Source: Cylindrotheca closterium (taxonomy: Eukaryota > Bacillariophyta > Bacillariophyceae > Bacillariales > Bacillariaceae). Taken from it: DNA of 64,000 nt. The stretch is taken from positions 459,545 to 523,544 of the forward strand of contig CAKOGP040002313.1 in the NCBI GenBank assembly GCA_933822405.4, in the 5' to 3' direction. Shown one piece after another: positions 56,197-64,000 of the stretch (its first letter is position 1; each line of letters opens with the position of its first letter). The notes below the pieces were generated by a model that saw only the letters and a list, made by a program, of their open reading frames with translations, did no database searches and was not told the DNA's origin. The position numbers and the translations under genes are program-made.

Positions 56197-58921
56197 ATGG
56201 CTAAATGGTTTCGATCAGAGCCCATGGAGTACATCTCCATCATTTTGAATGAAGATGCTGCTCATGGATGTCTCGCCGACCTTGGAAAGTTGGAAGCCGT
56301 TCAGTTTTCAGATGTAAGATGATTGATTGTTCAAGAGATTGTGAATGCGTTTGGTCACATTTCACTGACCAGATGTATTGCTCTTTATTTTTAAAAAATG
56401 CGCTGTGTAGTTGAACCCAGATTTGACCCCGTTTCAACGGCGATACGTCTCTTACGTTAGACGTTGTGATGAATTGGAACGGACTCTGCGATATTTCGTG
56501 CAAGAAATTGAAAGGTTTGACCTTGAGATTGAGTCAGCTGGACATGTCGATAACTTTTTGAACGATCCTTCGCTTGTACCTGGATCACAGGATTCTTCTG
56601 AAAAGAGTGGGGCTCGACTCTTGGAGAGTCTGGAGAATGAATTGGGAAATTACGATACGCAACTTCGGGAGCTAAATAACTTTAGTGAAAAGCTCACAAC
56701 CGAGTACAACGAAAAAGTTGAGCTCCACGAAGTCTTGGACAAGGCTCGGCGGTTCTTTATGATTGATGCACCTCGACTTGCAGCTGCCGAACAAGACACT
56801 TTGGAATTTCCAGATGAAGAAGGTTGGGGCCTTCTGGGCCAACGTCGCGAACAGGACATGCGCTTCTCTTCTATCACTGGTGTCATTTCCAATGATGAGA
56901 AAGCCCGGTTTGAGCGAATGATCTTCCGGTCTACTCGTGGAAACGTCTTTATTCGTTTCGCCAACATTGATCAAGCCATCACGGATCCGCACACTGGGAT
57001 GTCCGTTGAAAAGTCTGTATTCATCATTTTCTACAAGAGTGCAGTTATCGAAGCCAAGCTGGTGAAGATCTGTAGTGCTTTCAGTGCCAATCGTTACAGT
57101 GTTCCTGATGATCCTTCCAAGGTTGACGAGATGCTGACAGAAAATGCGCAAGAGCTTGTCGATTCGCGTACTGTCTTGCTTCGGAATCAAGCCGCTCGGT
57201 TTCGAATGTGCCAGCTCCTCGCTCGCCATACTGAGAAATGGACATGGATTGTCCTCAAGGAAAAGGCTGTGTATCACTCGCTGAACATGTTCAAGGCTGA
57301 TGTTTCTGGTATCCTCCGCGGAGAAGCTTGGGTCCTTGCTGAAGAGCGGGAAAAGGTGCGCCGGATTATTATGCAAGCACATGCCAATGTGTGTATCACC
57401 ATGCAAAGTGTTGTGGACTATGTACCTCAACCTTGGCCGACGCCTCCGACACACTTTGTGACGAACAAGTTCACCTATGGATACCAAGAATTCGTTAACA
57501 CATATGGTATTCCACGATATCGGGAGGCAAATCCAGCACTTTTTACAGCAGCAACTTTCCCATTTTTGTTTGGTGTCATGTATGGAGATATTGGACATGG
57601 TCTATTCCTGTTTTGCGCCGGACTGTTTCTACTGTACAAGGAAAAAGAAAACGACAATGCCAAGCTTGGAGAAATGGCAGAAGGATTGCATGCCGGTCGT
57701 TATATGATTACGATGATGGGATTCTTTGCCATTTATGCTGGTTTCATTTACAATGACTGTTTCTCGCTTGGACTGAACTTCTTTGGCTCTAGATACGTCT
57801 TTGAGAACCAAGAGTTTGGGAGCATTGAGGAGGGAACCAAGGCGACGCCGATCGGGTCGTATGGATCAGATGAATCTGTTTACCCTTTCGGTCTGGATCC
57901 AATCTGGCACGTTTCTACCAACGAGCTTCTGTTCTTCAATAGTTTCAAAATGAAACTTTCTGTCATCTTTGGTATCATGCAGATGTTTATGGGAACATGC
58001 CTGAAGGGACTAAATGCAGTCTACTTTGGAGAGAAACTGGATTTTCTTTTCGAGTTTCTGCCGATGGTTGTCTTTGCTTCGTCGCTTTTCGTATACATGG
58101 TCTTCTTGATCTTCTTGAAGTGGAGCATTGATTGGAACTCGCGCATGCTTTCCGCAACGTGTTTAGACCCAGCTGGTGACACGTGGGGTTCTCCTGACTT
58201 CAATGGTGAATGGACGATGTGCGACAAGAACGGAACCGGTCTTTGTACACCAAGTGGTTACAGTTGTCAAACAGGTGACCTTACGGTACAAAAGTGCCCA
58301 TTGGATTATGGTGGTTCCGGAGATGGCTGCCAACCACCAAACTTGATCACTACTCTGATCAATATTGCCCTGCAGCCTGGCGATGTCGACGAACCCATGT
58401 ATGCAGGACAAGACTATGTGCAGTCGATTCTTTTATTACTTGCTTTTGGATCAGTGCCTGTACTGTTGCTGGCCAAGCCATATTTGCTGAGTCAAAAACA
58501 CCAATACCAACCAATTACTCACCATGGGGATGATGAGGATGATGGACATGAAGAGGAATCTTTTGGAGAGATTCTTATTCACCAAGCCATTGAAACGATT
58601 GAGTTTGTTCTTGGTATGGTCTCCAACACAGCATCATATTTGCGTCTTTGGGCCTTGTCACTTGCCCACACAGAACTAGCGACAGTCTTCTGGGAAAAGG
58701 CGATGCTATCGACTTTGAACATGAATTGGTTCGCAGCCTACATTGGTTTTGGAGTCTTTGCAGGTGTCACTTGTGGTGTACTGCTTATGATGGATGTCTT
58801 GGAATGCTTTTTACATGCATTGCGTTTGCACTGGGTTGAGTTTCAGAACAAATTTTTCAAAGCAGATGGTGTCCGATTTGCACCATATTCATTCAAGCAA
58901 ATCATAAAGGAGGCTTCATAA
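56197..58921 (+). CDS. ATP6V0A: V-type ATPase V0 subunit a
   Basis: Exon 1 (56197-56313, 39 codons) and exon 2 (56411-58921) join in phase 0 across a 97-bp GT-AG intron and give 875 residues. Subunit a forms the proton half-channels of the vacuolar ATPase. Exon 1 begins MAKWFRSEPMEYISIILNED; exon 2 continues LNPDLTPFQRRYVSYVRRCD. The cytosolic half has FERMIFRSTRGNVFIRFANI. The membrane half begins near FPFLFGVMYGDIGHGLFLFC. The essential arginine lies in ASYLRLWALSLAHTELATVF (about 780). A Cys-rich luminal loop (CLDPAGDTWGSPDF..., LCTPSGYSC) between membrane helices is longer than in yeast Vph1. The end (FNKFFKADGVRFAPYSF-like) fits. Confidence 0.96.
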
Positions 58922-59193
58922 GATCCTACTGTCTATGAAAAAATAAATATGCTACTTCTTCAATACCTATCTTTCAATACCTAAGCCTGGAGTGAAGTCG
59001 AGTCTCAAGCTTGAAAGTGTGTAAAACTGCAACACTGTCCGTCTGTCCTGATCGATTGAGTCCATTCTCAATTCTCGGATCGACACGAACCACTTCATTT
59101 TTTCGTTTCAAAACCATACCTAGCAAAGGAGATACCAACAGTACGGTTGCCTCTACGAAACAGCCATCCATCCACATAGACCAACAATACAAG

Positions 59194-60567
59194 ATGCCAA
59201 AAAATAAGGGCTCGAAACGAGCGCGTAGTGGTGGCAAGGGTAGTGGCGAGGGGTCGACTTCCGCCTGGACTGCTAGCGATCACATTGTTCGCAAGGCGAA
59301 ACAACAGCGAAAGGCTGACGACAAACAAGAGCTACGTGCCCAACGGTCTGCTCTCCTGACCAGGGATTCCAAAGAGAAGCGAGAGGCTGGAAAGTTGCGA
59401 TTGCATATGAAAAGAGTACAACGACAGATCGACACATTGCGGTCGCGGCTGGAAAGTTGGGATGACGAGGACGAACGAAAATTGGCGGTTCAAAACAAAA
59501 AGGAAGAAGAAGCTAGGAAAAAAGAGTTGGAAAATCCAACCAAAAAGAAAAAGGGACGCAAGGGACCAGAAACCTGGAAGTTGAAGGGAGCTGCCAGACC
59601 TGCATCGGAAATCTATGATTTTGATACTCGTTACGTTGATCCCTATTTGAAGGCTCACGAAGATGCCAAGAAAAAGGCCCAACGATCTCGGAATGTCTTT
59701 GCCTTGTGCAAGGGAAGATTTGGAGAAGAACAATCAAAGGATGTGCCGCAACCGTTCTGTCGTGATTTTCTATCCCTCCTTATGCAGATGGGGAATTTGG
59801 CACAACAGGCCAACCAATTGAAAACGGCCCGCAAATCATTTCTTGAATGTTTGGACTTGGATTCCACCCCTCCAATCACCAATGCACGATGTCAGTTAAT
59901 GAGATTGTACATGGATGCCAACCGACCTGATTCCGCACGACGGCTCTGGGAGAAATTGGGCCCAGAAGATCCATCGGTTTGGATTCGATATTCGGCCGCT
60001 TTGATTGAATATGTTAGCTGGAAATTGTTGGAAGAAGAGGGCAGTACACAACAAACAGCCGAGGCTTTGCTGGCAAGAGCCATTCAGACCAATTTGTATT
60101 GCGCCTACTATTTGGCCTTTTCTGACACCTTTATCGATGCCATTGACTATGGTGATGAAATCGAAGATGCCAATGAAGATTCTCCACTGGAAGAAGCTAT
60201 TGAATATTGCAACAGCGAACAAATGGGGGCGTGGCAAGGTACAGAGGGTGCCTGCCAATGGATTCGATCGGTCATTATGAAGGGATTGAAGGATGCCACT
60301 TGTGTCGCGGACGGTGCATTGAAAAAGGAAGATTTGGAGTGGCGTCAAAAGTTATCCGAAATGCGTCAGCGATACGAGGAAAGCCGAGCAGCTGAGGATG
60401 GGGAGAATGGGGAGAATGAATCCAACATGGAGGAAGAGGAGTCCGGAAACCAATCGGATGAAGAAATGGATGACGATGAATTAGTTGTAGACCTTGGAAT
60501 GTTTATTGGCATGTTTGAAACCGCCATGGAGATGGTGGAAGATAGCGATGAATACAAGCAAAGCTAG
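59194..60567 (+). CDS. TPR-like protein of the algal ST7-like group
   Basis: A 457-residue protein from MPKNKGSKRARSGG; an open frame upstream lacks an ATG. The first 150 residues are very basic with a coiled coil (KREAGKLRLHMKRVQRQIDT). The middle has helical TPR-like pairs: GNLAQQANQLKTARKSFLEC, CQLMRLYMDANRPDSARRLW, PSVWIRYSAALIEYVSWKLL and AEALLARAIQTNLYCAYYLA. Then EEAIEYCNSEQMGAWQGTEG, and an acidic tail. This set is typical of uncharacterised algal and stramenopile proteins distantly like ST7. The function is unknown; a nuclear or nucleolar site is suggested by the basic start, which is inference. It is convergent with GLDH, 48 bp apart. Confidence 0.65.
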   Translation: MPKNKGSKRARSGGKGSGEGSTSAWTASDHIVRKAKQQRKADDKQELRAQRSALLTRDSKEKREAGKLRLHMKRVQRQIDTLRSRLESWDDEDERKLAVQNKKEEEARKKELENPTKKKKGRKGPETWKLKGAARPASEIYDFDTRYVDPYLKAHEDAKKKAQRSRNVFALCKGRFGEEQSKDVPQPFCRDFLSLLMQMGNLAQQANQLKTARKSFLECLDLDSTPPITNARCQLMRLYMDANRPDSARRLWEKLGPEDPSVWIRYSAALIEYVSWKLLEEEGSTQQTAEALLARAIQTNLYCAYYLAFSDTFIDAIDYGDEIEDANEDSPLEEAIEYCNSEQMGAWQGTEGACQWIRSVIMKGLKDATCVADGALKKEDLEWRQKLSEMRQRYEESRAAEDGENGENESNMEEEESGNQSDEEMDDDELVVDLGMFIGMFETAMEMVEDSDEYKQS

Positions 60568-60615
60568 ACGCCGATGAGTTAGAGCACGAATTCAATTAAA
60601 CTGTAGCACTATCTG

Positions 60616-62406
60616 TTAGCTTTCCTTTGGTACCCCAAATACAAGGTCAAGAAGTTTGTTTGAAAGAATGTTCTTTGGATCGAAAAGAGCCCTAGCTCGG
60701 TTGAACTCTGTGACCGGATATCGATCTTGGTAAATCATCTTCATGTCCACTGCTTTTGTGACCGATCGGGGCTCCTCTAGCTTGGCCCAGTGACTGACCA
60801 TTTGCACAGGTCGCCCCACTTTGCGAACTAAATCACTGTAACTTCCAGTAAACAAATTTGTAATGGCGTTGCGTTGGTCCAGATCGTCCGATGGAAGATA
60901 GTTAATGATTCCAATCCAACAAAACAAGCCATCTTCTGGACCATGAGCGGGTGACATTGTCGACGAGGAGGCTGCCGACCATCTCTGTTCAATGGGCGAG
61001 TGTGCCGGGATGCCATTTTTCTCAATTCCTTCAAGGAGCTGTTCCATAAATTTAGTGTCATTGTCATTGTTGGTTTCTATCGTACCAGTTGGAAAACAGA
61101 CCTCAAAGACCCACTGCTGACCTCCACAATCAAACTGAAGTAGCTTATCGCTTGGCTGAGTTTGGTATCCCTCATTCTTCGTCCAAAAGTCTGCTTCTGC
61201 TTGGTTGCATCGCTTGACATGATCAATATCCAAAGGATCAAAGGCCAACAACGCATCTCTGACTTCTCCAAACCCCATGCCTTGGACCACTTCGGAATCG
61301 TAAGTTATTCCTTTTTCTCCATGCAACTCGGCCAAGAGGTTGGTCAAGGGTGCCATCTTTTGAGCATTGGAACCTGCCGGCGATTGGAAACGTGGAGTAC
61401 CTTTGGGGACCTGATCCTCGGGATCATTGGTAACCACAACGACCGTGTCTGTATAAGGAATCCACATGTATCGCATGTGTTTATGTTTCTTGAGCAAGTT
61501 ATCTTTTTGTTCTCGTGCTTGCTGCCGTGTCAGGGTAAAGGTGTGTTCCACCAGTTTGTGAGCTGGAATGCATTCCATTGTAACTTCCACCACCACTCCC
61601 AGACAGCCCAGTCCAACCTTGGCCAACTCAAACAATGCTCCATTCTCTTCTTTGGTGAGTGTAATAGTCCCCAAAGCTGGAGTGACTAGTTTTAGTTTGG
61701 TAACGTAGTGGTCGACTGGAGCAATGAGCCGCCCTGTACCGTGAGCACTAACTTGCACAAAGCCCCCGAATTGTTGTTCGGCGATACTGGCCAAGTTGGG
61801 GAGTGTGAGCTTGTGTTTTCGCAGTGCTTCCACAGCCTTACTGACTGTGATTCCCGCTTGAACCGTAATGGTATTGTTCTTTGTATCAATGTCCAAAACT
61901 TGATCCATATTGACCATGGAGATCATTCCGTCTTGATTCAGTGCGATACCGTTGGGACTCAGTGAGGATCCTAGGGGTCTAATCGTCTGACCCTTTTGAT
62001 GACGTTCCTTGACGATCGCTTCAACTTCTTCGAGTGACTCTGGTTCAAATAGATTCTTGCTCTTGACGGATACTTGATGAGTGCCACTCCAGTTGATGAC
62101 ATCAGTGGTTTCCTCCCCATCGTCATCATCATCATCATCACCATTTCCTGGTTCGCTAATTGTTGAATTGGAGGAGGGAGGAGCTTCCAGTCGAGTAGTT
62201 TTGAAGGAATCGCCCTGTTCCTTGAGACATAGGGCACCCAAAAAGAGCGCACTTCCACCGAGCAACGGAGCCAAGTTGGATGAAGATGATTCTTTCGTGT
62301 TGGAAGCAGCTGACTGGAACAAGGCGCGTGTTCCAATAGATTGCACCTGCCATCGCCGTTGCCTAGCAAATTTGGTCAAGGACCGTGAAAATGCCTTTGC
62401 CACCAT
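60616..62406 (-). CDS. GLDH: L-galactono-1,4-lactone dehydrogenase (ascorbate synthesis)
   Basis: A 596-residue single exon. The enzyme makes L-ascorbate from L-galactono-1,4-lactone in the mitochondrial inner membrane, passing electrons to cytochrome c. A basic presequence (MVAKAFSRSLTKFARQRR), a hydrophobic segment (LAPLLGGSALFLGALCL) and an Asp run lead to the catalytic part: NWSGTHQVSVKSKNLF, IRPLGSSLSPNGIALNQDGM, ITVQAGITVSKAVEAL, LASIAEQQFGGFVQVSAHGT, LAKVGLGCLGVVVEVTMECI and MRYMWIPYTDTVVVVTNDPE. In the FAD motif a Leu sits where lactone oxidases have the His that binds FAD covalently, so FAD should be non-covalent, as in plant GLDH. It is divergent from PRP8. Confidence 0.94.
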   Translation of the reverse strand: MVAKAFSRSLTKFARQRRWQVQSIGTRALFQSAASNTKESSSSNLAPLLGGSALFLGALCLKEQGDSFKTTRLEAPPSSNSTISEPGNGDDDDDDDGEETTDVINWSGTHQVSVKSKNLFEPESLEEVEAIVKERHQKGQTIRPLGSSLSPNGIALNQDGMISMVNMDQVLDIDTKNNTITVQAGITVSKAVEALRKHKLTLPNLASIAEQQFGGFVQVSAHGTGRLIAPVDHYVTKLKLVTPALGTITLTKEENGALFELAKVGLGCLGVVVEVTMECIPAHKLVEHTFTLTRQQAREQKDNLLKKHKHMRYMWIPYTDTVVVVTNDPEDQVPKGTPRFQSPAGSNAQKMAPLTNLLAELHGEKGITYDSEVVQGMGFGEVRDALLAFDPLDIDHVKRCNQAEADFWTKNEGYQTQPSDKLLQFDCGGQQWVFEVCFPTGTIETNNDNDTKFMEQLLEGIEKNGIPAHSPIEQRWSAASSSTMSPAHGPEDGLFCWIGIINYLPSDDLDQRNAITNLFTGSYSDLVRKVGRPVQMVSHWAKLEEPRSVTKAVDMKMIYQDRYPVTEFNRARALFDPKNILSNKLLDLVFGVPKES

Positions 62407-62770
62407 TGTATTTGTTGTGATTTTGAAAGTAATGCACGCTTTGAAAGGATTACAGTATAATACAGTATTGCTGAGGTTGATGGATGTCTCGTGACTCGTG
62501 AGATATCTACAGTATGTTTATTTGTCGCGATCCATTTTTTTCGATTGACGATTTCGTGTCAGTCCAGACGAACGTTTGTCTGTCTGTCCACTTTGACTTT
62601 GACTGCCACAGCGGACCAAACTGAAGTCAATGCAAAGATCAATTGTCCATCCAAACATCACTTTGCCGCAATCGTAAAGGGACAAGGACATAGTTTTTCA
62701 CCTCAATTGAATTTAATCTGACGATAGTCTGGTTAGAGAATTTCGCTCGGTCGAGTTGGAGTGTTGAAAG
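62407..62770. promoter_or_regulatory. divergent promoter region, GLDH / PRP8
   Basis: A 364-bp gap between divergent starts. It contains TACAGTATAATACAGTATTG (62451-62470), with a short ACAGTAT direct repeat, and ACAGTATG further right. No gene is visible. Confidence 0.4.
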
Positions 62771-64000
62771 ATGTCGCAGTATCCAAACGATGATGGATCC
62801 TCCAAGCGGCCGCGATACAGCAACATCCCGCCTCCTCCACCTGGGATGGCCCCTCCTGGTATGGGTCCACCTCCTGGAATGGGACCTCCCCCAGGCATGG
62901 CACCGCCTGGAATGGGACCACCTCCAGGCATGGCGCCACCAGGAATGGGTCTTCCCCCGGGAATGGCTCCACCAGGCATGACAGCTCCTAATGGAATGCC
63001 ACCACCTGGGATGGTTCCTCCTGGCATGGCACCTCCTGGTATGGGTCCACCAGGAATGGGACCTCCTCCTGGAATGGATCCCATGCAACAACCAATGTAC
63101 CATGGTGGTTATGATCCTCATGGAAGTGAGGTTCTCCCTCCTCCTCCTGGCATGTTTGCGGCTCCTCCTGGCATGCAAGGTCCCCATCAAAACTTTCAAG
63201 TCAGTGAAGAGGAAGCGGCCGAAAAGGCCAAGAAGTGGGAAGAGATGCAGTCTCAAAGTTACAACGAACCCAAAAAGATGCAAGCTACTTCGGCACCTCA
63301 AAAGGAAGTCATGCCTGCAGATTTTCTCCGAAAGATTTTGCAAGATCACGGAGACATGTCGAGCAAGAGATATCAATCCGAGAAGCGATTGTATTTGGGT
63401 GCGCTGAAATATGTTCCTCATGCCTTGTACAAACTGCTGGAAAACATTCCCATGCCTTGGGAATCGTACAAGGAAGTCCCCGTCCTGTTTCATATTACAG
63501 GTGCCATTTGTTTTGTGGACCATGTGCCAAAGGTGATCGAACCAGTGTATAGAGCCCAGTGGGGTACTGCCTGGCTCATGATGCGTCGGGAAAAGAGAGA
63601 TCGCCGGCACTTCAAGCGAATGCGATTTCCTCCCTTTGATGATGAGGAACCTCCTCTTGATTATGTCGACCATTTGTTGAATGTGGAACCGGCAGAGGCT
63701 GTCCAATTGGATCTGAGCGACGACCAGTACGAATTGATTAGAGATTGGTTTTACGATCCAGAGCCACTCAGTGATATTCGTACGGAAGGGCCCAATCCAT
63801 TGTCCAAGCATGTTTACGTGAATGGTCCGAGTTACAAAAAGTGGAGGTTGAGCACAGAGATCATGATACAACTTTATGATCTTGCGCAACCATTACTCAA
63901 TACTTTTCCGGATAAAAATTTGCGATACCTCTTTGACTTGCCGCAATTCTTGACAGCAAAGGCGTTGAATGCGGCCATTCCAGGAGGTCCCAAGTTTGAA
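62771..64000 (+). CDS. PRPF8: pre-mRNA splicing factor PRP8, 5' part (cut by the window end)
   Basis: 410 codons are present without a stop; the window ends in the conserved N-terminal region, and the full protein in this family is about 2,300 residues. PRP8 is the core U5 scaffold of the spliceosome active site. Residues 17-105 are Pro/Gly/Met repeats of the PPPGM / APPGM kind, much longer than in animals. Family blocks follow: [122 protein letters not shown] and [18 protein letters not shown]. The start is the first ATG ([15 protein letters not shown]). Confidence 0.97.
   Translation, partial: MSQYPNDDGSSKRPRYSNIPPPPPGMAPPGMGPPPGMGPPPGMAPPGMGPPPGMAPPGMGLPPGMAPPGMTAPNGMPPPGMVPPGMAPPGMGPPGMGPPPGMDPMQQPMYHGGYDPHGSEVLPPPPGMFAAPPGMQGPHQNFQVSEEEAAEKAKKWEEMQSQSYNEPKKMQATSAPQKEVMPADFLRKILQDHGDMSSKRYQSEKRLYLGALKYVPHALYKLLENIPMPWESYKEVPVLFHITGAICFVDHVPKVIEPVYRAQWGTAWLMMRREKRDRRHFKRMRFPPFDDEEPPLDYVDHLLNVEPAEAVQLDLSDDQYELIRDWFYDPEPLSDIRTEGPNPLSKHVYVNGPSYKKWRLSTEIMIQLYDLAQPLLNTFPDKNLRYLFDLPQFLTAKALNAAIPGGPKFE
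62840..63081 (+). repeat. Pro/Gly/Met-coding repeat at the PRP8 start
   Basis: About 24 short units of CCxCCxGGxATGG form that encode PPPGM or APPGM. The DNA is also open on the minus strand for long stretches because of its regular composition; those frames are shadows. Confidence 0.9.

Noticed and set aside
56672..57598. 308-codon minus-strand frame across V-ATPase subunit a
   Set aside because: It is a shadow of a strongly conserved exon, with no ATG context or domain of its own.
62639..63889. 416-codon open frame on the minus strand across PRP8
   Set aside because: It is antisense to the regular PPPGM-coding repeat and to clear PRP8 motifs; its Arg/His/Trp-rich product is a composition artefact.
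1..64000. CRISPR array, prophage, operon-type gene cluster or complete transposon
   Set aside because: No spaced identical repeats, phage genes, terminal inverted repeats or transposase/reverse transcriptase frames were seen; gene structure is plainly eukaryotic.

Overview
The window looks like nuclear DNA of a diatom, or a close stramenopile relative with a secondary plastid. Several predicted proteins begin with an ER-type signal peptide followed by an aromatic-start transit peptide: NAFAP in the YbaB-like protein at 6632, ADAF in its paralogue at 11715, CTAF in the Tic22-like protein, SGF in MutS2 and SCF at 34574. That two-part address is the hallmark of complex plastids. The other genes are eukaryotic housekeeping genes mixed with diatom-style orphan membrane, EGF, NUMOD3 and repeat proteins. 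The species cannot be read from the sequence.

The window is gene-dense: 36 supported or likely protein genes, one weak partial frame and one tRNA gene. Neighbours often lie on opposite strands, giving many short convergent pairs (about 50-200 bp) and divergent pairs sharing 200-400 bp promoters. I placed 18 introns by eye. All are GT-AG, 66-154 bp long, and each restores a conserved reading frame. A nineteenth, 48 bp, is possible at 35431.

Layout. 1-7.2 kb: a cut 3' end, two orphan proteins, Trm10, NOM1 and a plastid YbaB-like protein. 7.3-12 kb: lysyl-tRNA synthetase with an added GST-like tail, eIF3h, a second YbaB-like protein and tRNA-Ser(UGA). 12.6-21 kb: a small TPR-like protein, a p24 cargo receptor with a charged insertion, Tic22-like, a fucosyltransferase-like Golgi protein and plastid MutS2. 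21-31 kb: GPN2, a BioD-like P-loop protein, SR140/U2SURP, a UPF0598 protein, ribosomal protein eS7, a NUMOD3 nuclear protein and a FUN14-like protein. 31-41 kb: DIS3/Rrp44, a small plastid protein, a SNAPC1-like protein with C-terminal repeats, a CAT-type amino-acid permease and threonine aldolase. 41-53 kb: a giant acidic repeat protein, L-2-hydroxyglutarate dehydrogenase, SART1, the mitochondrial trifunctional enzyme alpha subunit, and the only large gene-free gap, which carries two diverged direct repeats. 53-64 kb: TGS1, an EGF membrane protein, V-ATPase subunit a, a TPR protein, L-galactono-1,4-lactone dehydrogenase and the 5' part of PRP8, cut by the window end.

RNA metabolism is strongly represented: snRNA transcription (SNAPC1-like), snRNA cap hypermethylation (TGS1), U2 (SR140), tri-snRNP (SART1) and U5 (PRP8), plus ribosome biogenesis (NOM1), RNA decay (DIS3), tRNA modification (Trm10) and translation. 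I see no operon logic, so I read this as ordinary eukaryotic gene mixing. There is no CRISPR array, prophage or clear transposon. The most unusual items are domain add-ons and in-protein repeats: the LysRS GST-like tail, the SNAPC1-like repeat array, the 63-bp repeat array at 44 kb, the p24 insertion and a tyrosine ladder every fifth residue.
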